DNA from: Dirofilaria immitis
Lineage: Eukaryota; Nematoda; Chromadorea; Rhabditida; Onchocercidae
Assembly (NCBI GenBank): GCA_024305405.1
Contig: JAKNDB010000103.1
Span: forward strand, 186,001-250,000
Length of the DNA stretch: 64,000 bases
Direction of reading: 5' to 3'
Under the pieces are notes generated by a model. The model saw only the letters and a program-made list of their open reading frames with translations. It did not search any database and was not told the origin of the DNA. The translations under genes and the position numbers were made by a program. Shown piece after piece: positions 32,773 through 45,499 of the stretch (position 1 is the stretch's first letter; each line of letters starts with the position of its first letter).

Positions 32773-33898
32773 CTTATCCTTCTTTTCCAGTTTTTTAAAG
32801 AAAAATGTTGACAAGCAGTATCTCATAAACGTTCACTTAACGTAACGAACATTTAATGCCTTATAGATTATTGCAATCTATTATACACCAAACAAGTAGT
32901 TCATTCTGACTTCGAGAACCAAGCTGTACTAACTATACTTCATAGATATAGACACATTCACAAATATATAGATGCATAATCATAAGCATTTCATATATTT
33001 AAATTAGGCTTAAAATGTATAAAATCTGAACAGAAATTTCAGCCAGACCTTTTATTTTCAGGTAAATGAAAACGTTAATTGAATGATCATAAATTATCAC
33101 TTCTTTAGATTCATTTCAATATTAATGTTTGTAGACGAAAAGAAAAGAAAGATAAAGGATGACGTCTTTAAGTTAAGCAACCAATTTCTCGAGCTTGGAA
33201 GCTTGGGTACTACTAGTTTTAATTGATGAGCTGTTGGTTATAGGACAAGAAAATGGGGACATAGCTAAGAGAGAGACATGGAGAGACTTACTTGCAAAGC
33301 AGAAAGATATTGCATTTTGAAAAGAAACGGAAGCTTTCCATCATTAAAAAAGTAGGACTGCTTCATTGACAATTTAACCAAAAGAGAGGCCGCCGTTAGG
33401 CTGACTACTGCATACAGGTGTCTTATTGAGTAAACTGGGAATAGTAGTATGTTGCCGATGCTATTTCATTCGATATTCTTTTTTCTTCTTTTACTATTAT
33501 CATTATCGTATTAATTTTCATCTCTTTAACATCTGATCTTTTATGACATTGAAAGATTATTAGAACAATTAGATTATTGAAACAAATGGGTCCGAATACT
33601 TTGCCGAAGATACGAAGTAATTAATTACGGAGGATAATTAATATTGTTATATCAATATGCATACTCCAGATATTTCAATGCTCATAATTTATTGCTGATA
33701 TATGTTAGTGATAAATCGGTGACATGTATTAATATCACTATAATTTGCGCCATCACAGGATATTTTTAGATATTTCGATTTCTGTGATCTTTTTCACCAT
33801 AGAATAATATAGTTAATAATCATGATAAAATAAGTTCATTAATGTTTCTCATCCATCTCATATCAATTCGTTATATTTTTAGTATAAATATATTTTTC

Positions 33899-33982
33899 TA
33901 GAATAGAATAAAATTACTTCTGACAACAACAAATGTGTAATTTTTTAGAATAGAATAAAGTAACTTTTGACAACAACAAATG
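33899..33982 (+). repeat. Two-copy tandem repeat, period 47
   Basis: A 37-base unit beginning TAGAATAGAATAAA and ending CAACAACAAATG occurs at 33899-33935 and again at 33946-33982, with three mismatches. It lies about 300 bases upstream of the avr-14 start codon. Confidence 0.85.
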
Positions 33983-34253
33983 CCTACTTTAGTCGTAGAA
34001 GGACAATTTTTCACAATCAACAATCAAATTAGCTATCCTATGTAAGTAAGTCATTTAACACGTCAATTGCAAGAAATTGAAAGAGCAGGAGATCATTCAG
34101 AGAGTAGTACGCTACTTGTAAAAAGCAAATCAATTTCTATATCCTTTCTTGATTGATGTTGTTTTACTACTGCTATTTTCCATTCTGACACTGAAAAGGC
34201 AAAAGGAGAAAGAAGGCAAATGAATGGATAAAAAGCATCCTTCATCAAATTTT

Positions 34254-34279
34254 TTTCTTCTTTAGGAAAATTTACTATT
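34254..34279 (+). promoter_or_regulatory. Acceptor just upstream of the avr-14 start (trans-splice or 5' UTR intron)
   Basis: A pyrimidine tract ending CTTCTTTAG at 34265 lies 14 bases before the ATG at 34280. In nematodes such an acceptor close to the start codon usually marks spliced-leader addition; a 5' UTR intron is the alternative. Confidence 0.5.
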
Positions 34280-35250
34280 ATGAATCCTCGTATAGTTTAT
34301 TGGAATCTCATTCTTCTAATCCTTGTTGTGGCAAAGAAAAAACTGAAAGAGCAAGAAATAATCCAGAGAACGTTGAAGGATTACGATTGGCGTGTACGAC
34401 CACGTGGCAGTAATCTTTCCTGGCCAGGTATGCAATTTTTAAAACTTTATATGACGTGTTGGATAGGATTTCTTTAGGATTCAATCCTTAAAATTATTTC
34501 AGGTAAATAATTAATATCAAACACAAGTAAATTAATAATAAAGGTTTTTTTCTTATTCCTCTCTCGTGTTATCCTTTGTTCTGAACTTATCTTTCTCCAG
34601 AAGCTAATAAACTAGAAATACATACTTGAAATTTCGAATTCCAATTGGACAAAATTATTGCAAGCTTTTTCCAATCTAAATTTGCTTTTCTCTGATTAAT
34701 TAATTTTTAGTTTAATATGCATAAAATCAAGGATAAGTGATATTTTTAATTCAGTAGTCATAAAATCCAAATAATCCATCACTGCATTTTCTCCCGACTG
34801 ATGATATCAATAATTTTTTTTAAATTTAAAAATTTTGAAAAAACTATAAAAATAAATTGAAAATCTTGTAATTTTTCTGGATATGTATGAAAACTAATAT
34901 ATTATCTCATCTCGAAAATCTCTCATCAGGTCCAGCAATAGCACCTTTTCGTACTACATAAATTTCTGAAAATTGTACCTCTATATTTTTGTTTTAGTTT
35001 ATCATATGCAACATCAGTAATTTATTTTGTTGATGGTATAAAATATCATGATAATCCATCTGCATTTGCAATTCAACAATCTCTCATCTCAAATCATCTA
35101 AATTAGTCGCATTCAAACTACTCTTTAAATAAGAAATGCTTTCAATAATTAATTTAAAAGCTCTTTTCTCACTGCTCCCTTTGCTTTAAAATTAATTTAT
35201 AATTTCTTCACAATTATCAATAATTTTCTGACATATTAGCACACATAAGT

Positions 35251-35298
<48 letters not shown>

Positions 35299-38200
35299 GC
35301 ATTTATCTAGACATCTATTTATGATGTATTGATCAGATTCTCATTCGTCATTTTGAAAAGTTTTTGTATCCTTTTTATTTGTACCATTCTGTGCCCCAAA
35401 TGTTCCTGGAAGCTATTTTCATTTTCCTTTTTTCTTCTCTTTTCCCTTTTATATAATTTATATTTCCTATAAAAGTTTTTAACTAAAAATTTTGCAAGCA
35501 GGTGGTTGAGAACTTCCTCTTTATGTCAACAGAAATCTTGAAGAGGTATTTCTATTTTTGCATGAACTTTTAAACTATAGCTGCATTAATGAAACAAAGA
35601 TGAAATAAAATCCACAACATTTTTAGGAACTGGTAATATAACTCAAAATTTCTTAAATTTCCTTGAAAATCCTAAAAGTTCTTAAATTACTGATTCGTTT
35701 TCCGACTCATCATAATAACAAATATTTCCTAACTTTTCAAATATTGTTATTGCATATTCTTGGAGGTGCAATGTGATACTTAATAAATATTGAATTCTCA
35801 AATAGAAAAAAATCAGCCGCTCTCTCCTATCATTGAGCATCAAACATTCTCCAAAAATCCCAATAAAAGAAAGCGCAAATAAAGTAATTTTATAGGAAAC
35901 TTTAAATTTAAAAACCAACATAAATTATAAAATTTGGAATTATAAAAAATATGGTACGAGCAGTTGTTTATGCTTCAATTATAAGATAGATAAACAAATC
36001 AAAAATTAACATTGATAGTGGGCCATGCTGAGAAAGAGTTTGTGGTCTATGATCGTCCAAAAGACAATCTTATTTTTGATTAAAAATATCTTTAACTACA
36101 AAAATTCAAAGAATAGAGCTGTGCTGTTAATTATTACTAATGATTGGTAATGAAATAGCCAACGGATATGACAATTCAGAATCGAAGGGAGAAATGAATT
36201 TTAAATTATAAGACTTTTAATGGCATGACATATATAAAGTTAACTACATAACAGGAATCAATGAATGTAAGCTGCAAGGAAAATATGATTGCCTGAAATG
36301 GTAAAATGAGTTTAGAGCGAAAAAATCTTTAGATTCTACTCAAGTGGTACTTCAAGTGCTACGATCATCTAACCCTTCAAAATATCTCAGCTTCCTTAGT
36401 TTCTATTTGAATTTTCTTCTTTCTCATTTCTGTCCTCTTAAGTACACTTCCCTTCACATTTCCATTTGCGCAATTCTTTCAGGTATAATTGCTTATTGAA
36501 TTAACCCTTTGTGAAATTAAAATTTTCCAACAGTTGGATAGTTTAAAAATCTCAATTCTAACAGTCAAAATTAATCAATCTTTTAATGAAAATCTTTGCA
36601 TTTAGAATAAATTCCCTAGAGATTTGTTCCATACTTATCAAATTAATCCTACAAATTCCTCTTTCGATATGCTTTGTTTATCCAAAACGGACTCTTAGAT
36701 GAATAGACATGCAAGTATATTTAAGGCATCATAAATGCTAATCTGTTTTAAAAAAATATCAGATGAATGAGTATGGATTAATGCATCTGATGTAAAGAGA
36801 TCGAAAATGAGGTGTGGATATCATTATTATTGAAAAATTTTCTATTAGAGATTAATAATAATAAAATTTCCGAAATTTATTAGCAAATGATCAAAATTGG
36901 CACTCGTTTGTCAAATTTTGTCAGGAAATTTTTTCAGAGATATATTAAAATATAAATACAAAATATTCTAATTAACATGAAGCGTTTAAGGCACACTTTC
37001 CCACTCAATAGCTTAAAAATGTTTTAAAAAAATTGTCAAATTTGACAAAAGCATGAATCTATAAATATCAAAATGGTTATAATTTATTGTGCGAAGATAT
37101 TGGTGTAAATTAAATTCAATTCTCTTCATATTTTTATCAAAAATATTGATTTTTAGATACGGGTGGTCCAGTATTGGTTTCTGTAAACATATATTTGCGA
37201 TCTATTTCAAAAATTGATGACGTTAACATGGAATATAGTGCACAATTTACCTTTCGAGAAGAATGGCATGATGCACGATTGGCATATGAACGTCTGGCGG
37301 ATGAGAATACCCAAGTACCGCCGTTTGTAGTACTGGCATCTAGTGAACAAGCTGATTTAACGCAGCAAATTTGGATGCCAGATACTTTTTCCAAAATGAA
37401 AAGTTTGTTTTTGTTGAAAACTTATCAGAATTTACTATTATTCGCGATTGCTTCGGATCATTGTATCAGAACGAAGAATTTAAAGCAATCTGCACAAACT
37501 TTCAAGGATACAGTTTATCGCAAAACATGCTATAGTGATATTGAAAATCTTCAGATATCAACATTTTCTTTTGAGCTGTCGATTCGTTAATTAAAATAGT
37601 TCGCGTTTCTTACCATGACAATTGTGTAGATTATTATTAACAATTTCAAGGGTTTCAAATTATTTTATTCTGTTTCTCTGTTACTATTATTTTTTAATAT
37701 TTCATCATGGATTTGAAATCGAAATATTTCGCATAAAAATGTTAATTTTCAGAGCAAGTTTTCACTATACTTAAAATTGAATTCGGGCGAATTGAGCAGT
37801 AATTTGATTATATAAATTATTTTTGTATTAGTGACTTTTATCATCCTGACATAATATCATAAAAAATTGATGTGATGGTGATGATGAAAATTATATGGAT
37901 TGCAATGATGCAATAATGATTATTTGATAATAATTTTGGTGATTTCTTATTTTGCTATGATAATGTGAGAACTATGACATTAGTGTTATTGCAGAGAAGC
38001 AAGAAGACATCTTATTGACAAGCCTAATGTGCTTATTAGAATACATCCAGATGGTCAAATATTGTACAGTGTTAGGTAATTGTCATTTTTTTGTCAATTA
38101 TAAATTCAATTTTGCGGATTTTCTATCAATGCAAGAAATATTACTAAAGTTTACAAAAGTACCATTATACCCTAAACCCTCAACAAAACAAAACACCCCA

Positions 38201-41200
38201 AGATTATATGATGGAGGAAATTAACTTTGTTAGATAATGTGTCATTTTTCAAACTTGCATAACTATTTAGCACTTGAAAACCTATATAGTTGCTATTATT
38301 AAGCTTTTTAGATTTTCTTTAGATAACTTTTTTGAAATCAATTATGAAAAACTTTTTCTTGAAATTTTTTCGATTTTCATTTACTGACATTATTGCAGGC
38401 TTTCATTGGTACTATCTTGCCCGATGTCGTTAGAATATTATCCATTGGATCGACAGACGTGTCTTATTGATCTTGCAAGTTGTATGTTGAAATTTAACTT
38501 CGTTTTTCTTAATTTTCTGTTGTCCTTGTTAGAATAAATTATTTCATTATCTATCAGAGAATTAGTTACAATTTTTTTTTGAACTTTCAAGAGATTAAAA
38601 ATTATGCTTCATCAATTTGGGTCTGTGCTCTGTTTCCAATCTAAAATAAATTTTCATTTCAAAAATACAGCTAACATTAAAGATGTGGTGTCATGAGAAT
38701 AAGTCTACTTTTCTTTATTTATGGATCAAAAACTAAAGAATAATAATGGACACAAATGATACTGAGCATAATTTTCCAGTATTTTATTCGTCGGAACAAA
38801 TTCATTTGGAATTGATTATTCATTTGTACTCATTATTCGAAAGTACGAGAAAGATGATTTCAGCATGTTGTAGCCGATTTATTATTATAAAGTACTACAG
38901 GACTTTCTTGTGTAAAATTATAAATCTAGCTCCTATTTTCGATGACTATCTTTTATCACTTATCAACAGAATATTGTTTCGATTATTGATGGGAAAGCAT
39001 GAAATATTTATTTTATAATTTCTTAAAGATGCTTACACCACCGACGATATTAAATATGAATGGAAATTGAAGAATCCGATTCAGCAGAAAGAAGGCTTAC
39101 GACAAAGTCTGCCAAGTTTCGAACTCCAAGATGTCCTAACAGATTACTGTACGAGTAAAACAAATACAGGTACAATATATTTTGTTTCTTAATGAGATCC
39201 CAGATTCATATAACATAAATCTGAATTATTTGCATGGCTTCTTTGTGTCTAGTGTCGATGCTAACATTTCAGGTGAATATAGCTGTTTAAGGACAAAAAT
39301 GATTTTACGACGCGAATTCAGCTACTATCTTTTGCAGGTGTGTGCTGTGTCATCCAAGATTTTTACCCTCTGTGATTATTTTGTTTTAATAATCTTATAC
39401 TACATGTATCTTTAGTAACTTACCCATAATTTATGCGGATAATTTAATAATGAAATTTCCGCATTAGCGATAAATCAATTTCAAGTTCAATCTAACAGAA
39501 CTGCATTTATTACTAGCAGTTATCTGAAATATTTTTACTATTTACCAGAAAATGAATCTGATTGATCAAAATAACATCATCGAAAGCTTCCCAAGTGTTA
39601 TGATTCTTCCCAATGTTGTTTTATTAATTTGCAACAGTTGAGTGTTTTTTAGTTGCTGGTCTCAAATTTCAGCTCTATATACCTTCATTTATGCTGGTTA
39701 TCGTCTCATGGGTAAGCTTTTGGCTCGACAAGGATTCGGTGCCTGCGCGTGTTACCCTTGGTATGAATGCTGTTTCAAAAATTCTGTTGTTTGTTTTTTT
39801 TGTTTTCTGAATTTTTCGCAAATTTTATAGAAATAATTCGCATTATTTCTGTATACATTAGTGTATATTGTGTGTGTTTCAAATGTTTTCAGGTGTAACA
39901 ACTCTTCTAACGATGACCACACAAAGTTCAGGCATCAACGCTAAACTTCCCCGTTTCCTATACAAAGGTTGCTGATATATTTTTGAAAATAAGTTCACAG
40001 CTTCGAGAGAGATCGTTGAGCAATTCATGGATTAATTTATTTGCTTTGCTTGTTTCTATATTTATTCGCTTAATTGCTTATTTAAATTGTTGAAATTATT
40101 CGTCAACGAAATCACTGAAGGCTGCTGGTGTTGTTATTTTATTGTTGTTTTGACTGCTTTCAAATAGCTCAACTTCAGTAGATCTGAGCTGCACTAGATT
40201 TTCTTGAATTAATTAAAAAAAATTGCATAAGTCTGAAAAATTAATTCTATTACCTATTAATCTAAATATATCTCGAAAGTAAGTTATAGCTTTGAAAGAG
40301 TTCTTCATGCAAAATCTCAGAAATATAATTTTTAATTTTCACTACACAATAAAATTTTAACGCTAAATTGAATTTTCAAATTAATAAACTCATTAGCTAA
40401 ATTGTAATCAAATTTTCAGTTTTTGCAAATTTTGAAATTTTTATTTGATTAAAAAAACAAATTTTGCCTTTTTTGGATGGAGCTTACTAGCATTATGTTG
40501 CTTCTAGATAAGAAGTAATTTAGGCAATAGATGTTTGGATTGGTGTTTGCTTAGCCTTCATTTTTGGTGCATTGCTTGAATTTGCCTTGGTCAATTATGC
40601 GGCAAGGAAGGATATAACTACTAGACATCGAATGGTTCGTTTTAGGTTCGTTTCAGGCCACCTAAAATGCATTCTGTGATTTTGGCCTTGTCACATGTCC
40701 TAATGAGGTGGATTAAACAAAATGATTTGTTTCTTTGTGGAAGTCCTCGAGAAATTCTTTCAAATATGATATGCATTCATGCTATCATTAGAAGATGCGC
40801 TGCATTGTACCTCTTCATTTTTTTGCTTATAAAAATTGTCAGTTAGAATGAAAGAAACTTATATTGAGCTTAATTGCTTTATTCCAATTCGGTTATCAGA
40901 ATGAGGAACTAGCTTGAAAGGCGGTCAGGATTTTACAACATTCGATTCTCTGTAGAGCCAGAGAAAGTTTCTGTAGAGCTTTCAGATGCTACATTGCAGT
41001 TATCAAAATATGCCAGTCATATGGATTACTCATCTGGTTATCAACCTCTAGTATCAGCGACCACTGCTATGCCGCCTTCCCGTTCTTGGTTGTGCTTCCG
41101 GCTATTTGTCCGACGCTACAAAGAACGTTCCAAGCGAATTGATGTTGTTTCACGCTTGGTAATTTCTAATACACCTACCAATTCCTATCTCTGATTCTTT

Positions 41201-43255
41201 CTCTATGCTTTAGTAACTAAGATAATTTTCATTTTGCGATTTTACATTTTAAAATGAGCTAGGGTTTTTATGAATTATTCAGCTCAAAATTAATTTACTA
41301 CTTTCGTTAGTAATCCTCAGTTTCTTCAGTTTTTTTCTCAAAATAAAACTTTGAACTACCCGAAAATGATGTGATTCATTTAACAATTTAACATTTTTTA
41401 GAATTTTCTTTTTTTTTGTAATGAGCAATAAAAAGAATGGAACATAAAAAAAACATATTTCTTTTGCCGCAGAAAAAAGAATCTTTGAAATTAATTAATG
41501 GGATGCATTTTATTATTAATTTTACACCTTTTTTTTGACTTTAAGTGTTGTTACTTCTTTTAACATTACTTTGACATAAGATTTTAATTACTTGTTTAGG
41601 TATTTCCGATTGGTTACGCCTGCTTCAACGGTATGTGTACTTTTCTTAAATAGAGAAAACTTTTAATACATCTTGCATCAGTATGACCATTAAGGAAAGC
41701 GGGAATTTGTCTTTTTATTAATTTCTGAATGAGCTCAAAGTTCAATAATATATTGATCGCATGATAGATTATCGATGCCATAGATGGCTTGATAAACTTA
41801 TCTTTTACATCCCTTATTGTCTTGATGCATGTAATATGTCTGAGTTATTGCTATTAATTCATTTTTATCATTACAGCATGGCTTGTTCTGAATGTTCGTT
41901 TTTCAGTGTTATATTGGGCTGTTTACCTCATTTAACAAAAGCTTGGAATACAGTAATCTGTGTTTATGCGATCAAATTGTACACTATAGATATATATATA
42001 TATTCATTGTACCATTCATTATTAACCAATCAAAATGGCGCTACTTTTTGCTCAAATTCTATTTATTTTTCGAAAATATTATACCGAATATATCTATACA
42101 TATATTCCTTCTTCATTTTCTAAAAAAAAAAAAAAAAAATACAAGTGCAGAATTGTTCGAATTGTTCTGCCTTACTTCGAGGAGCAAGCTGTATACCTGA
42201 TGGATGCTATTGTAGTACTGTTGCAGGTGAATATAGCTGTGCTCGTGTTATGCTACTTCTTCGTCGTGAATACAGGTAACTTTATAATTGTTTTTGTAAA
42301 TTTGTATATTACTCGCCATGTAGTTATTACTTAATTCAGCTATACATACCGTGCATTATGTTGGTCGTCGTTTCTTGGGTCTCATTCTGGCTCGATAAGG
42401 TAAACGATTTTTTCCACTTGTTTTATCGCTCATATTTTTTCATATTCTTTTATCAAATATAACTTATCGACTGAAAATTTTGTGATTCGCAGCTTATATC
42501 GCTATAAGAGATTGCTTATAATTTTGAAACAGATTTTTCATAATTTGTTCAAATCAATAAAAATTTGACAGGATGCAGTACCTGCCCGTGTATCATTAGG
42601 AGTAACAACATTGCTAACAATGACTACACAAGCATCAGGTATCAATGCCAAACTTCCACCTGTATCATACATCAAAGCAGTTGATGTATGGATTGGTGTA
42701 TGCCTAGCATTTATCTTTGGAGCTTTGTTAGAATATGCATTGGTCAATTATTATGGACGTCAAGAATTCCTGAAAAAGGAGAAGAGAAAGAAAACTGAAT
42801 ACAAGGGTTGTTTATGTCCATCAGATCATCTCTTTAATCAAGTAAGTATTTTGCTTTTTGTAAACAGATAATAGAATAAAGGTAAAATATAAATTTCTGA
42901 AATTTGTTTTAGGACCTAAGGCAGTCGTTACGATTAGACATGAACGTATATAGAAGAAAGTGGTGGACAAAATTTTGGTTGAATACATACCTATGCAGTA
43001 ATGTTGAAGTTAGCAAACGTGTAGATCTCATTTCACGATTCGCTTTTCCAACTTTTTTGCTTTCTTCCTTGGTAAGACACATTTTCCTATTCATAATCTG
43101 TTTGATTGATCTGATTAACGTAAATGAAACATAGTACAAACATATAATTTGATTATTTAAGAAAAAAGTTTGCAAATCTTTTAAAAAGTGATCAATTTCA
43201 GTATTTCATTAAACGATCAATTTCAGTGCTTTATTATGTGAATTATGTCAATTAA
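34280..43255 (+). CDS. avr-14: Glutamate-gated chloride channel subunit, AVR-14 (GluCl alpha-3) type, with alternative 3' exon sets
   Basis: Cys-loop anion channel of nematode neurons and pharynx; family members are targets of macrocyclic lactones. Shared exons: 34280-34427 (ATG, signal segment [10 protein letters not shown]), 37157-37402, 37995-38075, 38399-38481, 39029-39169. They encode the ligand-binding domain: [36 protein letters not shown], the Cys loop [15 protein letters not shown] and the second GluCl disulfide pair ([13 protein letters not shown], completed by either 3' set). The B form then uses 42227-42275, 42324-42399, 42572-42841, 42913-43071, 43227-43255 (about 427 aa): M1-M4, with the anion-selectivity motif PARV before M2. 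The A form uses the upstream set entered separately. T runs at 37386-37390 and 43053-43058 each lack one base; with these restored the B CDS is a multiple of three. A possible AATAAA is at 43427-43432. Strong match to the AVR-14 subfamily by WPDTGGPV and the A/B architecture. Confidence 0.93.
34428..37156 (+). other. First intron of avr-14, with an (AT)n tract at 35253-35297
   Basis: 2.7 kb between GTATGC donor and TTTTAG acceptor. It carries a 45-base AT microsatellite. The minus-strand open frame at 35682-35921 shows no motif and is not supported. Confidence 0.7.
39273..41935 (+). CDS. avr-14: avr-14 alternative 3' exon set A (M1-M4 and C terminus)
   Basis: A complete second version of the channel domain, upstream of set B: 39273-39337 ([20 protein letters not shown]), 39673-39760 (M1, [20 protein letters not shown]), 39893-39967 (M2), 40524-40634 (M3, [19 protein letters not shown]), 40913-41158 (cytoplasmic loop, [16 protein letters not shown]), 41600-41630 and 41907-41935 (M4, VLYWAVYLI, stop). 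Joined to the five shared exons it gives about 448 aa. This matches the known AVR-14A/AVR-14B (GBR-2A/2B) arrangement, where two subunits share an ectodomain but differ from before M1 onward. The M2 exon is two bases short in the C run at 39949-39952; with that restored all phases fit. The 40634 donor and 40913 acceptor are the least certain boundaries. Confidence 0.88.
43190..43226 (+). repeat. Duplicated acceptor sequence before the last avr-14 B exon
   Basis: The 12-base acceptor GATCAATTTCAG occurs twice, at 43190-43201 and 43215-43226. The second gives the expected M4 ending (VLYYVNYVN, stop). The first would reach a stop within two codons. Confidence 0.8.
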
Positions 43256-44004
43256 CATGAAGAAATCATTTTCTCTTCCTGGTGCAAATGAAATAGAAAA
43301 TTGATGCATAAATGAAACAGTCAATTCAAATACGTGAAAAAAGGAACCTGAATTATACGAATATGAAAACATTTAAAATTTATATAAATTTTCTGTGACA
43401 ATTTGAAAACTGTTGTGTAATGAATGAATAAAGCGGGTCTTTGTAATAGTATTTCTTTGATAAAAATTATATGATAATAGTAATAACAGCCATAATAATA
43501 ATAATACATAATTGTACTTTTATTTTAGATTAAAGAAGAAATGGTCAAATATTATTCATTATATTTATTCTGTTCGCCTTTTTTCTCCCCTGTTCTATTC
43601 CTCTTATAAATTCTTCCTTTCCTTTTTCGCCTTCTAGTAAAATGCTTTTCCAGTTCCGAGGTCATAGGTCAGTGTTCGAGTGCGTTCGAAATCTGCCGAT
43701 TTCAAAATATCTGCTTATTAATTAATTGATTTGGTAAAATATCGTGAAATATGTGCTTTACTGTGATAATATGAAGGAAGTTCACAATATCGATAATTTA
43801 ACTTTCTGTCGAGTCCCAGATCTTTTTCCATTTGCTTTTATTACTTGATAATGATTGCCAATTTATTTAATCATATATACCGTATAACCCAATTATATTA
43901 TTATTCATTAAATAGATAATCACATAGAATGGGAATATAAACTTTGGCCGGGATATGAACTGATGAACTCAAGTAGCAGTGATGCATAAGCCTAGCTCCC
44001 TATT
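43256..44004. other. 3' flank of avr-14, no gene recognised
   Basis: Contains the likely polyadenylation signal at 43427-43432. Nothing else coding was seen. Confidence 0.5.
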
Positions 44005-44816
44005 ATGATAAAGATAAATAACGTTAGTCGGGAAATTATTTCTTTTAAGCAAATAATGAATTATATTTCAAGCGATTCAATAATCTCTCCACTTCACATA
44101 TATTTTTGTGATTTTTTTGTAATGCCAAATTTTATATCAAAATCGTCAGAATATTTCTCAGTGATAGTATTGCCCGAAGATAAAATATTATTTTGCTATC
44201 GGAAATCAACATACACATGGATCCATTCAGCATTGATTGATTATACGAATGTTTGCTCATCGAGAATGAAATTCTCTTTGTTATTTAAATATTTTGCTCA
44301 TTCCTTAATCGGTAGAGCGGAACATAATCAAAGTGAAGTGCTAGACAAGCTTGATGCATTTGATTTTCACATAAATGAATATTTATGTTGAACAAGCAAT
44401 TGAAATAAATGAATTTAATAAATTGTTGTCACTGATGACTTTGAAGGATAAAATGACTTCATATTTACATCATGCGAGTTTGGAGAAATATTTACTTGGT
44501 AATATTAAAGATGCTTTTGTTGCTATATTTGCTGTCCTGCTAATCTTTTTCTTTAATCCAATATTCATAGCTCAGAGAATTTAATTTAAAGCAAATTAAT
44601 TCTATGTTGAAGTTAATGCTAGATAGCTACTCATGTACTCATGCACTCATCCTTCTAAAAGTAACTTGAAATTTTGTCGAAATGTGCTACCTATGATATT
44701 GCTAATGGAAGAGAGCTGCCTGAAGACAGAATAGATGAGGCAGCCATAAACATAAATAACTGCATGAAAAGACTGGAGGACAAGGCTCTTTTGGAAAAAT
44801 GTTTAAGGCTTGCCTA
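44005..44816 (+). other. Doubtful ORF group, possibly a small or decayed gene
   Basis: A 128-codon frame (44005-44391), an overlapping 69-codon frame (44375-44584) that ends in a hydrophobic stretch (AFVAIFAVLLIFFFNPIFIA), and a third open piece to a stop near 44816 that reads coding-like (YDIANGRELPEDRIDEAA, then NCMKRLEDKALLEKCLRLA). The three could be one frame-broken gene, given how common missing bases are here. I do not recognise the family and see no strong splice sites. Confidence 0.3.
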
Positions 44817-45228
44817 AAGCTTCAACTCTTGCAGTTGCTGCTATATTTTTATCTTTCTTTTTCAGAGATATTTATATTGGGAAAGGAAAGAGAGGAAAGA
44901 GAAATCGGATGAATGTGCTACATGATGACGACCATGCCATCAGATGCACCCCAAAGGACTTCAGTTTGCAATCTATTGCAATATTGCCCAGTGAATACAA
45001 CGAGATGATCAACATTCATTGAAGAGCAAAGTCTCTCTGTTCATCTATCTCATATCTTGTAGATGGAATCAAAGTACGAGAAGTCGCCAGCGAGTAGCAA
45101 TCTACAACAACATTATTTATACATCTCCATCCTCTCTACATGTCCGTTGATAGTAAAAATTCAAATAAAGGCAAGCTCATTTTGCTAGATGGCATTCTGT
45201 TAGATTAGACTTTGTGAAAATTGTATGT

Positions 45229-45243
45229 ATACACACACAACAC

Positions 45244-45274
<31 letters not shown>

Positions 45275-45330
45275 CACACACACACACACACATACACACA
45301 CGCACGCATACACGCATACACATACGTATA
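45229..45330. repeat. CA/TA/CACG compound microsatellite
   Basis: Alternating CA, TA and ACGCAT units. Val/Cys- or His/Thr-rich frames through it are artefacts. Confidence 0.9.
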
Positions 45331-45499
45331 AGATTGACTGATCGATGCGCAAAAGTTGACAAAGCGCAGGTAAACTTTTCCTGCCTTCTTTTCTGCTGCT
45401 TGTTGATAAAACAGTTTCTTCAATGATTGTTGTTGGATTGAGGATGTGACACTTCTTTTCCTCTGTCGAGAGTTCGTCCCATAAGCGCCATTGTGACAA

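Noticed and set aside
32635..32845. Poly-isoleucine ORFs on both strands
   Set aside because: Direct translation of the (ATT)n microsatellite.
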